A DNA stretch of 64,000 nucleotides from Sinohyriopsis cumingii. Taxonomy: Eukaryota; Mollusca; Bivalvia; Unionida; Unionidae. The translations under genes were made by a program, and so were the position numbers. The first letter of the stretch is position 1. Each line of letters opens with the position of its first letter. The DNA lies in contig CM068831.1 in the NCBI GenBank assembly GCA_028554795.2, forward strand, positions 37,021,144 to 37,085,143, written 5' to 3'. The notes below the pieces were generated by a model that saw only the letters and a program-made list of their open reading frames with translations, was not told where the DNA came from and searched no databases. Below are positions 46,452-57,409 of the stretch, one piece after another.

Positions 46452-47058
46452 CACATTAACCCCTGGCGATGAGTTAATGTGGCAGGAGGTAGTAGCCTAC
46501 TGCTGAGCTCTTTAGCATCATGGTCATGCATTATACACTAAAGTGTGTGGTATTATAGAAAGGTAGACAGATGTAGGTCTACAATGATACCAAATAATCT
46601 GGAATTTCTTGTTGCACTACAAAATACAGAGGGAAAAACCTCATTTTTTGGACCTAATTTTTTTTTCTACCCAAAATTCGCCTATGGTCGGAATCCTATT
46701 TTGTGTCCGGATTTTATACTTTTTGGTCTCAGATCTAAAGTGAACCAGTATTAACTGCAAACAGACAGATGAACCCTTGCAAAAAGTAGGGCATTTGGAA
46801 TAAAGAGTGGTCTCGATACAAAAATAATGGCTCCGTTTAGCAACAAATTTTTTTTAAAAAAATACAACTTTTACCCTTCTGCTTATGCGCGAGCCAGATA
46901 GCCAATGAAAAACGATGTTTCTAACACAACTAGGCAGTATGTTATTGGAAGATCACCTGGAAGTTGGTGTTTTCGGATGTATTCAGAAATAGCTATCAAA
47001 ATGTGTTTCCTACTCGAATTTCAGGCGAAAATGACAAACACCTCCAGGGGTTAATGTG
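46452..47058. mobile_element. piggyBac-type MITE nested in the hAT relic
   Basis: Perfect 15-bp terminal inverted repeats CACATTAACCCCTGG, flanked by TTAA on both sides (46448-46451 and 47059-47062). Length 607 bp. No transposase similarity inside. Ends differ from those of the piggyBac copy at 2607-3694, so it belongs to a different family. It is younger than the hAT relic it interrupts. Confidence 0.85.
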
Positions 47059-47744
47059 TTAAGAAACCATCAGAATTTACAGATTTATTCAGGGGACCCC
47101 TCAGTAAAATTGGTTCTTTAAGGAAACTATCACTCCAAGTACAAACTGTTACTACACATAGTACAACTGAAACTGCCAGAACAAAACTGATGAAACAACA
47201 ATTTCAAAAATGTATCTTTTCAGCAGAACTTAAACTTAATTGCTTGTTCTTGAAACATACAATTCCATTATATGACAAAGGTAAGTTACTTCTTCAGCAA
47301 GACTGACCAGTGACTCATGAATTGAAAAAGATTTTAATGATTTGGTGGGAAATTTTTTATTTTGATTTATTAAGCCAGCTTTTCTGAAAGATAAGAATGT
47401 ACTTCAGTTTCCATTCAGTGATAGCACAAACAAAAAGATGATTTTGAGCAGGTTATTGGTTCCAAAACATGGGTTTTAAAAGAAAAAATTAGATTGTCAG
47501 AGGGCACACTTAAAAGATTTTCCTTGGTGTCAGAGATGCTGGCAGGCCATGTGAGTGTGTGACTTGTGCAGAATTTGTATGAATTCACACACTTGTAGAC
47601 CAGTGATGCACAAGAAGTCCCACAAATTAGTCTCGGATCACAAATATGATAATGGATTCTGTGTGCTATATTTTATTTAGCCATCTGCCATGGCTTAAAG
47701 TACTTGTTATGACATAAATCGTGCCAGTACTGAGTAGAGGTATC

Positions 47745-47897
47745 ATAGTGTTTGTCATAAATCATAGTATTTGTCATAAATCATAGTATTTGTCATAAAT
47801 CATAGTATTTGTCATAAATCATGGTATTTGTCATAAATCATAGTATTTGTCATAAATCATGGTATTTGTCATAAATCATAGTATTTGTCACACCATG
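47745..47897 (+). repeat. 19-bp tandem repeat, about eight copies
   Basis: Unit TCATAAATCATAGTATTTG, with a few copies carrying ATGG in place of ATAG. In MCCC2 intron 10, inside the decayed hAT region. Confidence 0.95.
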
Positions 47898-49587
47898 TTT
47901 TTTTTTGTAACTGTTTGCACATCTGGGTTATTCAGCTTGCCATGGATGGTTCTTAAACTTTATTTGTCACATTGGGCTCTGGAACAAACATTCTGTTATA
48001 ATTTGAACCTTGCATCAGTCAAGTTTTACAACTGTGCATTTATAATATGGGTTACATAGAAAACCCAAAATGGCTGATCCCCAGCATGGGTCATCTTTAG
48101 ATTGGCAAATACTGGCTGTTGATAGTGATGGAAGCAATTTATTTTTATTAGAAAGTACTTCTGGTTATTGTAGCTGGGAAGGTGTTAATGGATATACCAG
48201 TGTGTGATTTTGAACCTGAACATTGGTTTAAACAATAGTTCAGTGCACATGCTGGATGGAAAAAACAGGTTGCATGCCTTTCAAACTCTCATTTCAGTGA
48301 GATTTTGAAATTAAATGTAGAAAAGGCAGACTAATAAGCCTAATTAAAATCCAGACGACTTAAAGTAGAGTGTAATTATCATTTTTTTGTCATCACAATT
48401 TAGGCCTGTGGGTTCTTGTGCTGCAAAACCATATAGTCCTAGAATAAGGGTTAAGATAAATTTAATAAATAAGATTTTTAAAATGAAATTAAGATTTCAA
48501 GATATTATTTTGATCAAAATACTGTGTGAACAGTAGACTGACATTAATGGACTTAATCTTAATACAACATTGTGGCAAAGTAAATGTGGCATAATAATCA
48601 GTATAGTACTAATTGAAGAATGTGAAACTTTGGCAGAAGTGTCCAAAAGACATACCTGTGAGCTTTGGAAAATTGTATTTAACAACCACACACAGAAAAA
48701 GATTTCAAATTTGTTCCAGTTAGCTATGTATATACCCCTTCAATCAGCCGACTGTGAGAGGGGGATCTCAGCACAGAGCAATATCAATACACAAGTATGG
48801 AGCAGATTAAGCTGAGAAACAATCAGCAGATTAATGCTTCTACCACTGGAGTCAACATCTTTTAAAGATTTTGATTTCAATAGGGCTCTAATCGATCAGA
48901 TCAGGAAGAAAGAGAGATGAATGTTGAAGTGTAAGGTAAATATTGAACTCCTCACACTCCCTTTTCTTCTAAAACCCCTTATCTTTTTGCAAGTTGGGGG
49001 AGTCACCCCATTATATAAAATCCTGGCAGCATCTCTAACGTGTATGAAGCTATTTCGTTACTGCCTGTAGGCACATCAGAAACACCTTATCTGTAGAAGA
49101 AGAATTGCTAGAACATGCTGAGGTTTGTGGTATTGAGAAGAGAAAGCAAACAAAATTTCAGTCTGTTTAGTACTTTATTGAAAATTGTCTGTCACTTACA
49201 CCACATGAGAGTATTACATATTCAACTAAACTTGAATTTATTGAATGTCAGGTTCAAGATTTACAGCTATTATGGTAGTCAACATATAAACTTAAAACTT
49301 AAAGTTTAGACCTTGACCCTTGGATAAGCTGAACCCCTTTCTTTTAGGCTTTTAATTTTTCCTAAATGATTCAGTGTAGACATGTCATATTGACCATTTC
49401 TCACAGAAATGAGGTATATCATATGTCATACTGGGAAATATTGACCATTTTTCACAGGAATGATATATATCATATGCCATACTGGAAATACTGACCATTT
49501 CTCACTGTAATGATGTATATCATATATCATACTAGAAATATTGACCATTCTGCAAAGTGACAATGTATATCATAAGTCATACTGGAA

Positions 49588-49800
49588 ATAATAATAATAA
49601 TAATGAGGACTTTGTATAGTGCCTAATCTTTTGAAGCTCTAAACACTTTACAACATTAGACAACACCTCTAACATAAAAAACAGATATAATGATATGATT
49701 ACAAAAAACAAACACCATGAAATTAGAAAACATAACAAAACATGCTGAAAATATTTAAGGTAGGAAACATTATTAGGGCTTTAAGTTTGTTGACTATTTC
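49588..49800 (-). mobile_element. LINE 3' end, reverse orientation
   Basis: (AAT)n at 49588-49604 followed by GAGGACTTTGTATAGTGCCT and onward to AGGTAGGAAACATTATTAGG; the complement matches 55640-55830 closely. 5'-truncated, no coding part. Inserted into the 50-bp array. Confidence 0.8.
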
Positions 49801-49831
49801 TCACAGTAATATGTATTGACCATTCTTCATT

Positions 49832-50087
49832 GGGGGCCCCGAGTGACCAAGTGGTCTAAAGTGCTCTCCGTTACAGATCACTGCCATCTCACCTCTGTCT
49901 GCATGGGTTCAAGTCTTGGATTTGGCCAATGTAGGTATGTGAGAAGGCTTGCCAGTAGCTTCTCGTGGGTCGGTGGTTCTTTCCGGGGTTTTTCTGGGTT
50001 CTTCTTCCACCATTAATCCTGGCCGCCATGTATAGCCTGTTGTGTGCTGAAAAATGGCTTTAAACCATTCAACAACAACAATAACAA
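49832..50087 (+). mobile_element. SINE family A copy inside the 50-bp array
   Basis: Head GGGGGCCCCGAGTGACCAAG, B box GGTTCAAGTCTTGG, body with GCCGCCATGTATAGCC and a CAACAACAATAACAA tail. Flanking array units (CCATTCTTCATTG before, CCATTCTGCACAG after) are probably the target duplication, blurred by later change. Confidence 0.85.
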
Positions 50088-51275
50088 CCATTCTGCACAG
50101 TAATGATGTATATCATATGTCACACTGGAAATATTGACCATTCTGCACAGTATATCAATGCCATACTGGAAATATTGACCATTCTGCACACTAATGATGT
50201 ATATCATATGCCATACTGGAAATATTGACCATTCTGCACAGTAATGATTTATATCAATGTCATACTGGAAATATTGACCATTCTGCACAGTAATGATGTA
50301 TATCGTATGCCGTACTGGAAATATTGACCATTTCTCACAGTAATGACGTATATGATATGCCATACTGGAAATATTGACCATTTCTCACAGTAATGATGTA
50401 TATCATATGTTATACTGGAAATATTGACCATTCTGCACAGTAATGATGTATATCATATGTCATACTGGAAATATTGACCATTCTGCACAGTATATCAGTG
50501 CCATACTGGAAATATTGACCATTCTGCACAGTAATGATGTATATCATATGCCATACTGGAAATATTGACCATTTCTCACAGTAATGATGTGTATCATATG
50601 TCATGCTGGAAATATTGACCATTCTGCACAGTGACGACGTATATCATAAATGATACTGGAAATATTGACCATTCTGCACAGTAATGATGTATATCTTATG
50701 TCATACTGGAAATATTGACTATTGTGCACCTTAATGATGTATATCAATGTCATACTGGAAATATTAACCATTCTGCACAGTGACGACGTATATCATAAAT
50801 CATACTGGAAATATTGACCATTCTGCACAGTAATGATGTATATCAATGTCATACTGGAAATATTGAGCATTCTGCATCTTAATGATGTATATCATATGTC
50901 ATACTGGAAATATTGACCATTCTGCACAGTAATGATGTATATCAATGTCATACTGGAAATATTGACCATTCTGCACAGTAATGATGTATATTATATGCCA
51001 TACTGGAAATATTAACCATTTCTACACAGTAATGATGTATATCATATGCCATATGGGAAATATTGACCATTCTGCACAGTAATGATGTATATGGTATGCC
51101 ATACTGGAAATATTGACCATTTCTCACAGTAATGATGTATATGATATCCCATACTGGAAATATTGACCATTCTGCACAGTAATGATGTATATGATATGCC
51201 ATACTGGAAATATTGACCATTCTGCACAGTAATGATGTATATGATATGCCATACTGGAAATATTGACCATTCTGC

Positions 51276-52112
51276 AATGATGCTGCATGTTAGAGGTGTT
51301 TTTATGTTATAAGCAAGAAGCCACACAATTTAGATCATAGGTAGGAGCTAAAACTGTGGCATCTGTTATGGTGTTAATGGAAAATGATGTTCATTGCTGC
51401 AACAGACAACACATTGCATATGAACTGAAAAGAATTAAAGGTAGGCATTACATGTACAATATACTGTAGATAGGTTCATTTCAGTTAAGGCTTAGTTGTA
51501 TTTCAGTGTGTGTGTGAGTGTGTCTATTGTATAACCAGAAGAATGCAGCCTTGATGAAAGAGTGGAGATCTTATCCATTAACAAAGTTACTATAAATAAG
51601 GTTTATCTATATTTTTTAATATTTTTTTAATCACCTTACAATTTAAAGCAGCTTCCTTTCTATATTTTTGATTGGTAGGGATTGGCAACTCTGCATCAGA
51701 TCACTGGCAGGCTAAAGCAAGCAACTTCTCTTGTGGTAGCTAATTTGGTAGAGCATCTGACTCATTATGCATGAATCAAGCAATTGATAACTGCCCAGGC
51801 AATCCCAAAATGGTTGCCTCAGTGTGTCCTTGGGAAAGTCACTTAGTTCCCATTTCTTTGGCATGATATAGCTAATGTTTTGAAAACCAACCAAACAACA
51901 ACTCTTGCATTTTGAAGCTGAACGCATTTCCCTCTATTACTCTGCAATATGGCCTTATTTTCTTTTTGTTGCAGTTATGCTAGAACAAATTGAATAATAT
52001 TTAGATTTAACTTAGACATATATTGATAGGATGGTTGTGTTTCTTTGTTTCATTTCAGCTAGCAAATAAAAATCTCTCTTACCGACAGTGTACAAGTTTA
52101 TACTTATTGCAG
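51276..52112. other. End of MCCC2 intron 10 with a SINE C fragment
   Basis: At about 51728-51870 a family C SINE reads GTGGTAGCTAATTTGGTAGA (tRNA-like A box) and GTTGCCTCAGTGTGTCCTTG, GGGAAAGTCACTTAG. Otherwise unassigned; ends TACTTATTGCAG before exon 11. Confidence 0.6.
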
Positions 52113-52185
52113 GTAATAGCAAGGACTGTGGATGGTAGCAGGTTTGATGAATTCAAAGCCAAATATGGAGAGACACTGGTGACAG
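52113..52185 (+). CDS. MCCC2: MCCC2 exon 11
   Basis: Seventy-three bases, phase 0 in and 1 out, donor GTAAAA. Encodes [20 protein letters not shown] then TLVT(G); human [25 protein letters not shown]. Start of the carboxyltransferase C-domain. Confidence 0.97.
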
Positions 52186-54739
52186 GTAAAATTTTATTTT
52201 TCCTTTACTAAAAGTTCATGCAGACCCGTAAAGGGTCAATTTTATAAGTGAAATTAAAATGGAATACATAGTGATTGAAGTACTGAATGCAGAATAAACA
52301 GATATGAAATGAAAAATTAACACAAAAGAAAATATGAATTCATTTTTAATAAAATGGAGAATGCAAGACCAAGGCTGCCACTGATGAATAATAAATGAAA
52401 ATAGAACCAAATATGAATTCATTTTATGAATAGATTTGAAAATATGATATTTTTAAGCTGCCACTAAATTTAAAAGGTTGTAAGTCCTAAAATCATAAAA
52501 TAATCCAAGATCAGATTCTTCATATTGCCAGATCATTTTTCAACCCTTACACACTATACAGTAAAAACTGTCATGAGCAACCTCTGCTATGAGTGATCAC
52601 CTGTCATTTCCGGCTACAATCGTAATGCACTGATCAGTTTTATTATGTAAATGCTCTGTTATGAGCGACCACCTGCTGAACACAACTTGCAACTGCGATG
52701 TCTTGGCAAAATATGCATTTCAACACTGCTATGAATGACCACATTGCAATAAAAAACAAATTGACACCACTGACCTTGACTTAATCCTTTATAAACACGA
52801 GAGCTCAGGATACATGTAGTATGCAAACGAAGTGCACATTAAATAACACTACAGTTGAACAACCATATAGCGAGATAAACACCACTAACCATCATTTAAT
52901 CCTTGTTACAAAGACCGCATAAATAGTAAAGATTGTTCTAATAAGATATTTTTTTTTAAACATTGGGCTAGCACCAGTTTTGTGAAATTTTCAAGTCCAG
53001 TGTATGGTGGCATTTGTAAACTGCAGTAAACCAGACTAATGTAAATGTCACTAACTGCCATTGTATTGCCTAAGTCATGTGAATAGCCAGTAAGATTAAC
53101 CATTTTTTCATCAAAAGGAGTAATGACTGGCATATGCAGTCAATTTAGAGGTTTGTAGTTTTTCTTTATCTTTGTGAAAACCCACACAATGCCAGTAGTC
53201 CTAATGTCCCAGTGAGAAATCTTTTGAAAGGGCTTCAGTGTAGGGTTGAGTACATAGTTTGTCTTTCCAGTTAATCCATAATGCCTGAGGGGTGAATGAG
53301 CTCTTTGTCTTTAATACTGGTAAGATAGAATCATTTCTCGATTTTTTTTATTTTTTATCATTTTTTCTTTTGTTACAGTGTTTCACCAAGCCACCATCTA
53401 TTTACCCAGGTGCAGTTGGTCGCAACCTTTGTTTATCAAGCTATAACACTGGTGATTTAAACTTCATCTCATGATAAATGTATTGTTTCTTGATCAGTTA
53501 ATTATGTCTTTTGGTTTCATTCATTGGTACATAATATATATTCATTCACATTTCCCCAAAACATGACCAAAACCAAAATACATCTAGTCATTATTACGTC
53601 AACACTAATAACAGTGGCAGAACCTCCGATGAAAACAAGAAAAATTCTAACACTGGAAGAAAGAATTACTGTAATTGAAAGAAGTGAAAAAGGGGAGACT
53701 GCTCACAAAATAGCAGCCAGCTTAAACGTCAGTAAAATGCAAGTTCAGAATGTTATCAAAGACAAGGAGTCCATTAGAAACAAATGGCAGAAAGGTGCAC
53801 AAGCACAGAGGAAATATGCTACGGCACAGTGTATGGAGATCTAATCAAGCAAGTATGGGAGTGGTTTTGTGTTGCAAAGAATAAAAACATACCAGTAAGT
53901 GGAAAGTTGATTCAGGAAAAGGCAGTTATTGTCTCAGCAGAACTAAATTATGATGGCTTTGCTGCATCAAACGAATGGCTGGAGAGCTTCAGAAATAGTA
54001 CAATATCTCAGCAAGTGTGCTCAGTGGAGAATCAACTGATGTGAATTTACAGACAGTTGATGACTCAACGAAAAACTACCATCCATCACTGATGGGTATA
54101 ACCTAAGTGATATTTTTAATGCTGATGAAACAGGACTCTTTTACAGAGGACTACCTGACAGGTACCTAGTGCAGAAAGATGATGTTCGCAAAGGAGGGGA
54201 AAAAAGGAAAGAAGAGGTTGACACTACACTATTCTTAGCATGAAGTGCAACTGGAGAAAAACTGGACCCCATAGTTATAGGAAAATCATGCAACCCAATA
54301 TGTTTTAGGTCATTTAGTTTAAGATCTTTAGGTGTTGCCTATGAATCCAACAGAAAGGCTTGGATGACATCTGACATCTTTTGTAACTGGCTTGTAGCTG
54401 TCAACAATAAAATGAAAAGAAAAAATTGGAACATTTTAATTATCGTAGACAACTGCATTGCACACCCAGATTTTCAGTTTAGCAATGTAAAACTGGTCTT
54501 TCTGCCCCCAAATACAACTACAGCCCTGTGATGCAGGGATAATTCAGGCTGTAAAAATTAATTATTGGAAGAAACTGCTGCGACACATTTCTTTCCAGAA
54601 TTGATGAGTACTCTACAGCAACTGAAATATCTAAGACTGTCACTGTTCTGGGTGCCATTTTATGGATTAAGTCAATGTGAGATGCTCTGTCTGCATACAC
54701 CATTAAAAGGTGTTTTGCCAAGTGTGGATTTTCTGTCAG

Positions 54740-55830
54740 TGTTGACCAATTGTACGCTGATGACACCCAAATATACAAATCTAGCCACCCAATCAAAGTT
54801 GATGCTACCATCCAAGGTGTAGAGAGGTGCATTTCTGATGTGAAATCATCAATGACATGTAACAAGCTGCAGATGAATGATGATAAAACTGAGGCCATTC
54901 TGATCGCAACACAAAGACTTTCTCATTCACATCGTTTACCTCAAACAATAAATATCAGCAACACCAACATTAAATTAACACAATCAGTACGAAACCTAGG
55001 TGTTACTCTGGACAGTGCTCTCACATTGCACCAACATGTCATGAACATATGCAAGGCTGCTTATCTTGAGCTGAGACACATCAGCTCAATTCGCAAATAT
55101 CTTTTAGTTGATGCCACTAAAACACTTGTGTATTCATTAGTACTTTCATCTCAATATCTGCTCCAGAAACTTCAAAAAGTTAAAAACACAGCTGCTCGGA
55201 TCATACTTAGAGTACCACGATCAGAGCACACCTCCCCGCTGCTCTGTACCCTGCACTGGCTATCCATTCGATCCAGAATCAAGCACAAAATTTGTTCTCT
55301 GTGCTACGTTTCACTGTCGGACTCTAGTCCAACATACCTATGCGACCTCACCCATGTGTACACACCAGCAAGATACTTGCACTCCTCTTCTGACAGTCAT
55401 ATATTCATTATTCCCACTAAGAAAACAAAGTCATATGGACAGTGTTCTTTTGCATACCAGGGCCCAGCAACGTGGAATGAATTGCCCACTGAACTTATGG
55501 ACAGTGTTCTTTTGCATACCAGGGCCCAGCAACGTGGAATGAATTGCCCACTGAACTTAGACACAAAGACACAGTGATTCCATTCAAGAGTGCTCTCAAA
55601 ACTCACTTATTTCAACTGCAAGAACAAACTTAAAGACCTAATAATGTTTCCTACCTTAAATATTTTCAGCATGTTTTTTAATGTTTTCTGATTTCATGCT
55701 GTTTGTTTTTGTAATCATATCATTATATGTTTTTTATCTTATAGGTATTGTCTAATGTTGTAAAGTGCTTAGAGCTTCTAAAGACTAGGCACTATACAAA
55801 GTCCTCATTATTATTATTATTATTATAAAG
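54740..55830 (+). mobile_element. LINE fragment: C-terminal reverse transcriptase, 3' UTR and ATT tail
   Basis: Begins abruptly around the YADDTQIY catalytic box (54753) and continues with CNKLQMNDDKTEAILI, SVRNLGVTLDSALTLHQHV, AARIILRVPRSEHTSPLLCT and LHWLSIRSRIKHKI, the thumb and C-terminal region of CR1/L2/jockey-group reverse transcriptases. The 3' UTR ends GGCACTATACAAAGTCCTCA then (TTA)n. 5'-truncated. A 62-bp tandem duplication (55435-55496 and 55497-55558) shifts the frame near the end. Inserted within the Tigger transposase. Confidence 0.85.
55435..55558 (+). repeat. Perfect 62-bp tandem duplication inside the LINE
   Basis: Unit starts ATGGACAGTGTTCTTTTGCA. The two copies are identical. 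Not a multiple of three, so it breaks the reverse-transcriptase frame. Confidence 0.95.
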
Positions 55831-55857
55831 CCAGAGAGCGAAGAGAGTGAACAAGAC

Positions 55858-56307
55858 ATGCATCCATCAATGGAACCTCTTCTCAAAGGCATGACATTGG
55901 AAGACTATGCCAATATAGACATGCATCCATCAATGGAACCTCTTCTCAAAGGGGGGCCCCGAGTGGCCGAGTGGTCTAAAGCGCTCTCCGTTACGGATCA
56001 CTGCCATCTCACCTCTGTCTGCGTGGGTTCGAGTCTCGGATTCGGCTAATGTCGGTATGTGAGAAAGCCTGCCAGTAGCTTCTCGTGGGTCGGTGGTTCT
56101 TTCCGGGGTTTTCCCGGGTTCTTCCTCCACCATTAATACTGGCCGCCATGTATAGCCAATCGCGTGCTGAAAAATGGCGTTAAGCCCTACAACAACAACA
56201 ATCTTCTCAAAGGCATGACATTGGAAGACTATGCCAATATAGACCTGCATCCATCAATGGAACCTCTTCTCACTGGCATGACATTGGAAGACTATGCCAA
56301 TATAGAC
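55858..56307 (+). repeat. 63-bp tandem repeat, three copies, the second split by a SINE
   Basis: Copies: 55858-55920; 55921-55952 plus 56214-56244; 56245-56307. Unit starts ATGCATCCATCAATGGAACC. Being a multiple of three it keeps the Tigger frame (21 residues). The third copy has a few changes (CTGCATCC, CTCACTGGC). The SINE came after the triplication. Confidence 0.93.
55953..56201 (+). mobile_element. SINE family A copy with perfect 12-bp target duplication
   Basis: Flanked by exact TCTTCTCAAAGG (55941-55952 and 56202-56213), within coding-derived sequence whose original form is known from the neighbouring 63-bp units. This fixes both ends of the element: head GGGGCCCCGAGTGGCCGAGT, tail CTACAACAACAACAA. 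A box TGGCCGAGTGG and B box GGTTCGAGTCTC are intact. The reference copy for the family in this window. Confidence 0.95.
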
Positions 56308-57064
56308 CACTAACTAGAAATTTCTAATATTTTCTCAGGGCCATACTTGGAAAAAGGATGTTCTTCAGAGAGGTAAATCGGGTACTTTTCCAACTGTGGA
56401 CACTGATAGTGACAATGAGTCATCTGTTGGTGAAATTCTGCCTCCAGTTATTTCACATTCTACAGTCACAGAACATTTAAAGGAGATTAAAGAATATGTT
56501 TTACAGCATGGCAATCCCAAACCTTTGCTTCTTTGCTCAGAAATGGAGATACATGTTCAGACCAAACAGCTGAATAAAAAATGTCAACAAAGAAATATAA
56601 TGGCTTTCTTAAAGAAAAGTGATTAAGTGCATAGAATAAGATATATACATCATAGCTAACTGTGCATTTTTTGTTACATTTGAAACAACTCTAAAATGTA
56701 TGACCATGTGAAGTTACCTTATGGATATGATAAATATTACCTTTGTTCATTTCACAAATCATGTACATGTACTAATATATGTACATATTCATGTGATGTT
56801 CAAATATAAATTTGATTCATGTTGTTTGTATAACTTTATTATATAAAGTTATTTTGAGAGGAATGCATGCAATATTTAACAAGATTTATGAATAAAGGAT
56901 ATGATACATGTACAGTAAGTATGGGTATTTGTTCTTCAACAATGTGAACTATTGATCCTGGAAACCAGTCCATTTTCACACACCTCTTATGGGAGACCAC
57001 CTGTCTTGAGAGACCACTTTTGGTTGGCAGAAGGGGTGATTGTCTCTCATAACAGGTTTTACTG

Positions 57065-57376
57065 TAGTAGTATTCATGTAGTAATACAGAAACACCAGTG
57101 GGTTTGTGTTGTATGAAAACATAGGCAGGCTGAATTCCACAAACAACGAGCATTATAAAATTAGTATTACATTTCATTTTGATTAATATACTAAGGTTCT
57201 AAATAAATGTGTCAAAAGTCAGGAATCATACTGATTCTTATCTATCTACATGCATGCATGCATGCTTGCATACATACACACACACACACACACATTCACA
57301 CACACACATGCATACATGCACACATACATACATACATACATACATACATACATACATGCATGCATACATACATACA

Positions 57377-57409
<33 letters not shown>

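Larger units (their letters stand above)
45300..48920 (+). pseudogene. Decayed hAT transposon/transposase, interrupted by a MITE
   Basis: Relics in order: near 45667 CVADHTCEFVKKFLLCKIAA then KYGCTRVKNSAVVNE; near 46046 VGKNKGVFGFLLNKQP and TGCLFHLIHLAAER (middle of the RNase-H fold); near 46170 KVEDFLIDIFHYSDKSSIRN; and 48709-48915 SNLFQLAMYIPLQSADCERG then ISAQSNINTQVWSRLS and DFDFNRAL, the dimerisation domain. Multiple stops and shifts. TIRs are not certain (TAGAGCTGGCAG near 45110 and a weak counterpart near 49030). Confidence 0.75.
49380..51275 (+). repeat. 50-bp satellite-like array with shortened units, interrupted by LINE and SINE
   Basis: Unit: CATACTGGAAATATTGACCA, TTCTGCACAGTAATGATGTA, TATCATATGC. 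Shortened variants end TATCAATGT or lack the TAATGATG part. From 49380 units are diverged; 50090-51275 is denser and more homogeneous, consistent with local expansion after the SINE insertion. The minus strand is open over stretches of up to 122 codons, reading VNISSMTYDIHHYC-like phrases; I treat that as an artefact. Confidence 0.9.
53629..56626 (+). pseudogene. Tigger/Jerky-like transposase pseudogene, interrupted by a LINE and a SINE
   Basis: CENP-B N-terminal HTH: TRKILTLEERITVIERSEKG then ETAHKIAASLNVSKMQVQNV. After a one-base shift, CENP-B/Tc5 HTH: VWEWFCVAKNKNIPVSGKLI then QEKA...WLESFR. DDE_1 domain: IFNADETGLFYRGLPDRYLV (first Asp), ILIIVDNCIAHPDF (second Asp), LVFLPPNTTTAL and, after a small deletion, CDAGIIQAVK (third Asp). 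Stop TGA at 54241-54243. Continues ALSAYTIKRCFAKCGFSVSV up to the LINE; resumes after it with a 21-residue repeat MHPSMEPLLKGMTLEDYANI-D, and a C-terminus ending NIMAFLKKSD. Confidence 0.85.
52559..57064 (+). mobile_element. Tigger/pogo-type DNA transposon, 4.5 kb with nested LINE and SINE
   Basis: Left end CAGTAAAAACTGTCATGAG, right end (complement) CAGTAAAACCTGTTATGAG, flanked by TA (52557-52558 and 57065-57066). Subterminal GAGCGACCACCTG / GAGACCACCTGTC motifs recur at 52670 and 56993. Contains CENP-B-like transposase sequence from 53629 to 56626. Without the nested insertions the element would be about 3.2 kb. MCCC2 intron 11, sense orientation. Confidence 0.88.

Noticed and set aside
50013-51326. 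Several 60-122-codon minus-strand frames with NISSM...YDIHHYC phrases
   Set aside because: They are readings of the 50-bp array in shifting frames, with no non-repeat part.
55953-56040. tRNA genes at SINE heads
   Set aside because: A and B boxes are present but no complete cloverleaf with acceptor pairing; each is followed by the same SINE body and tail.
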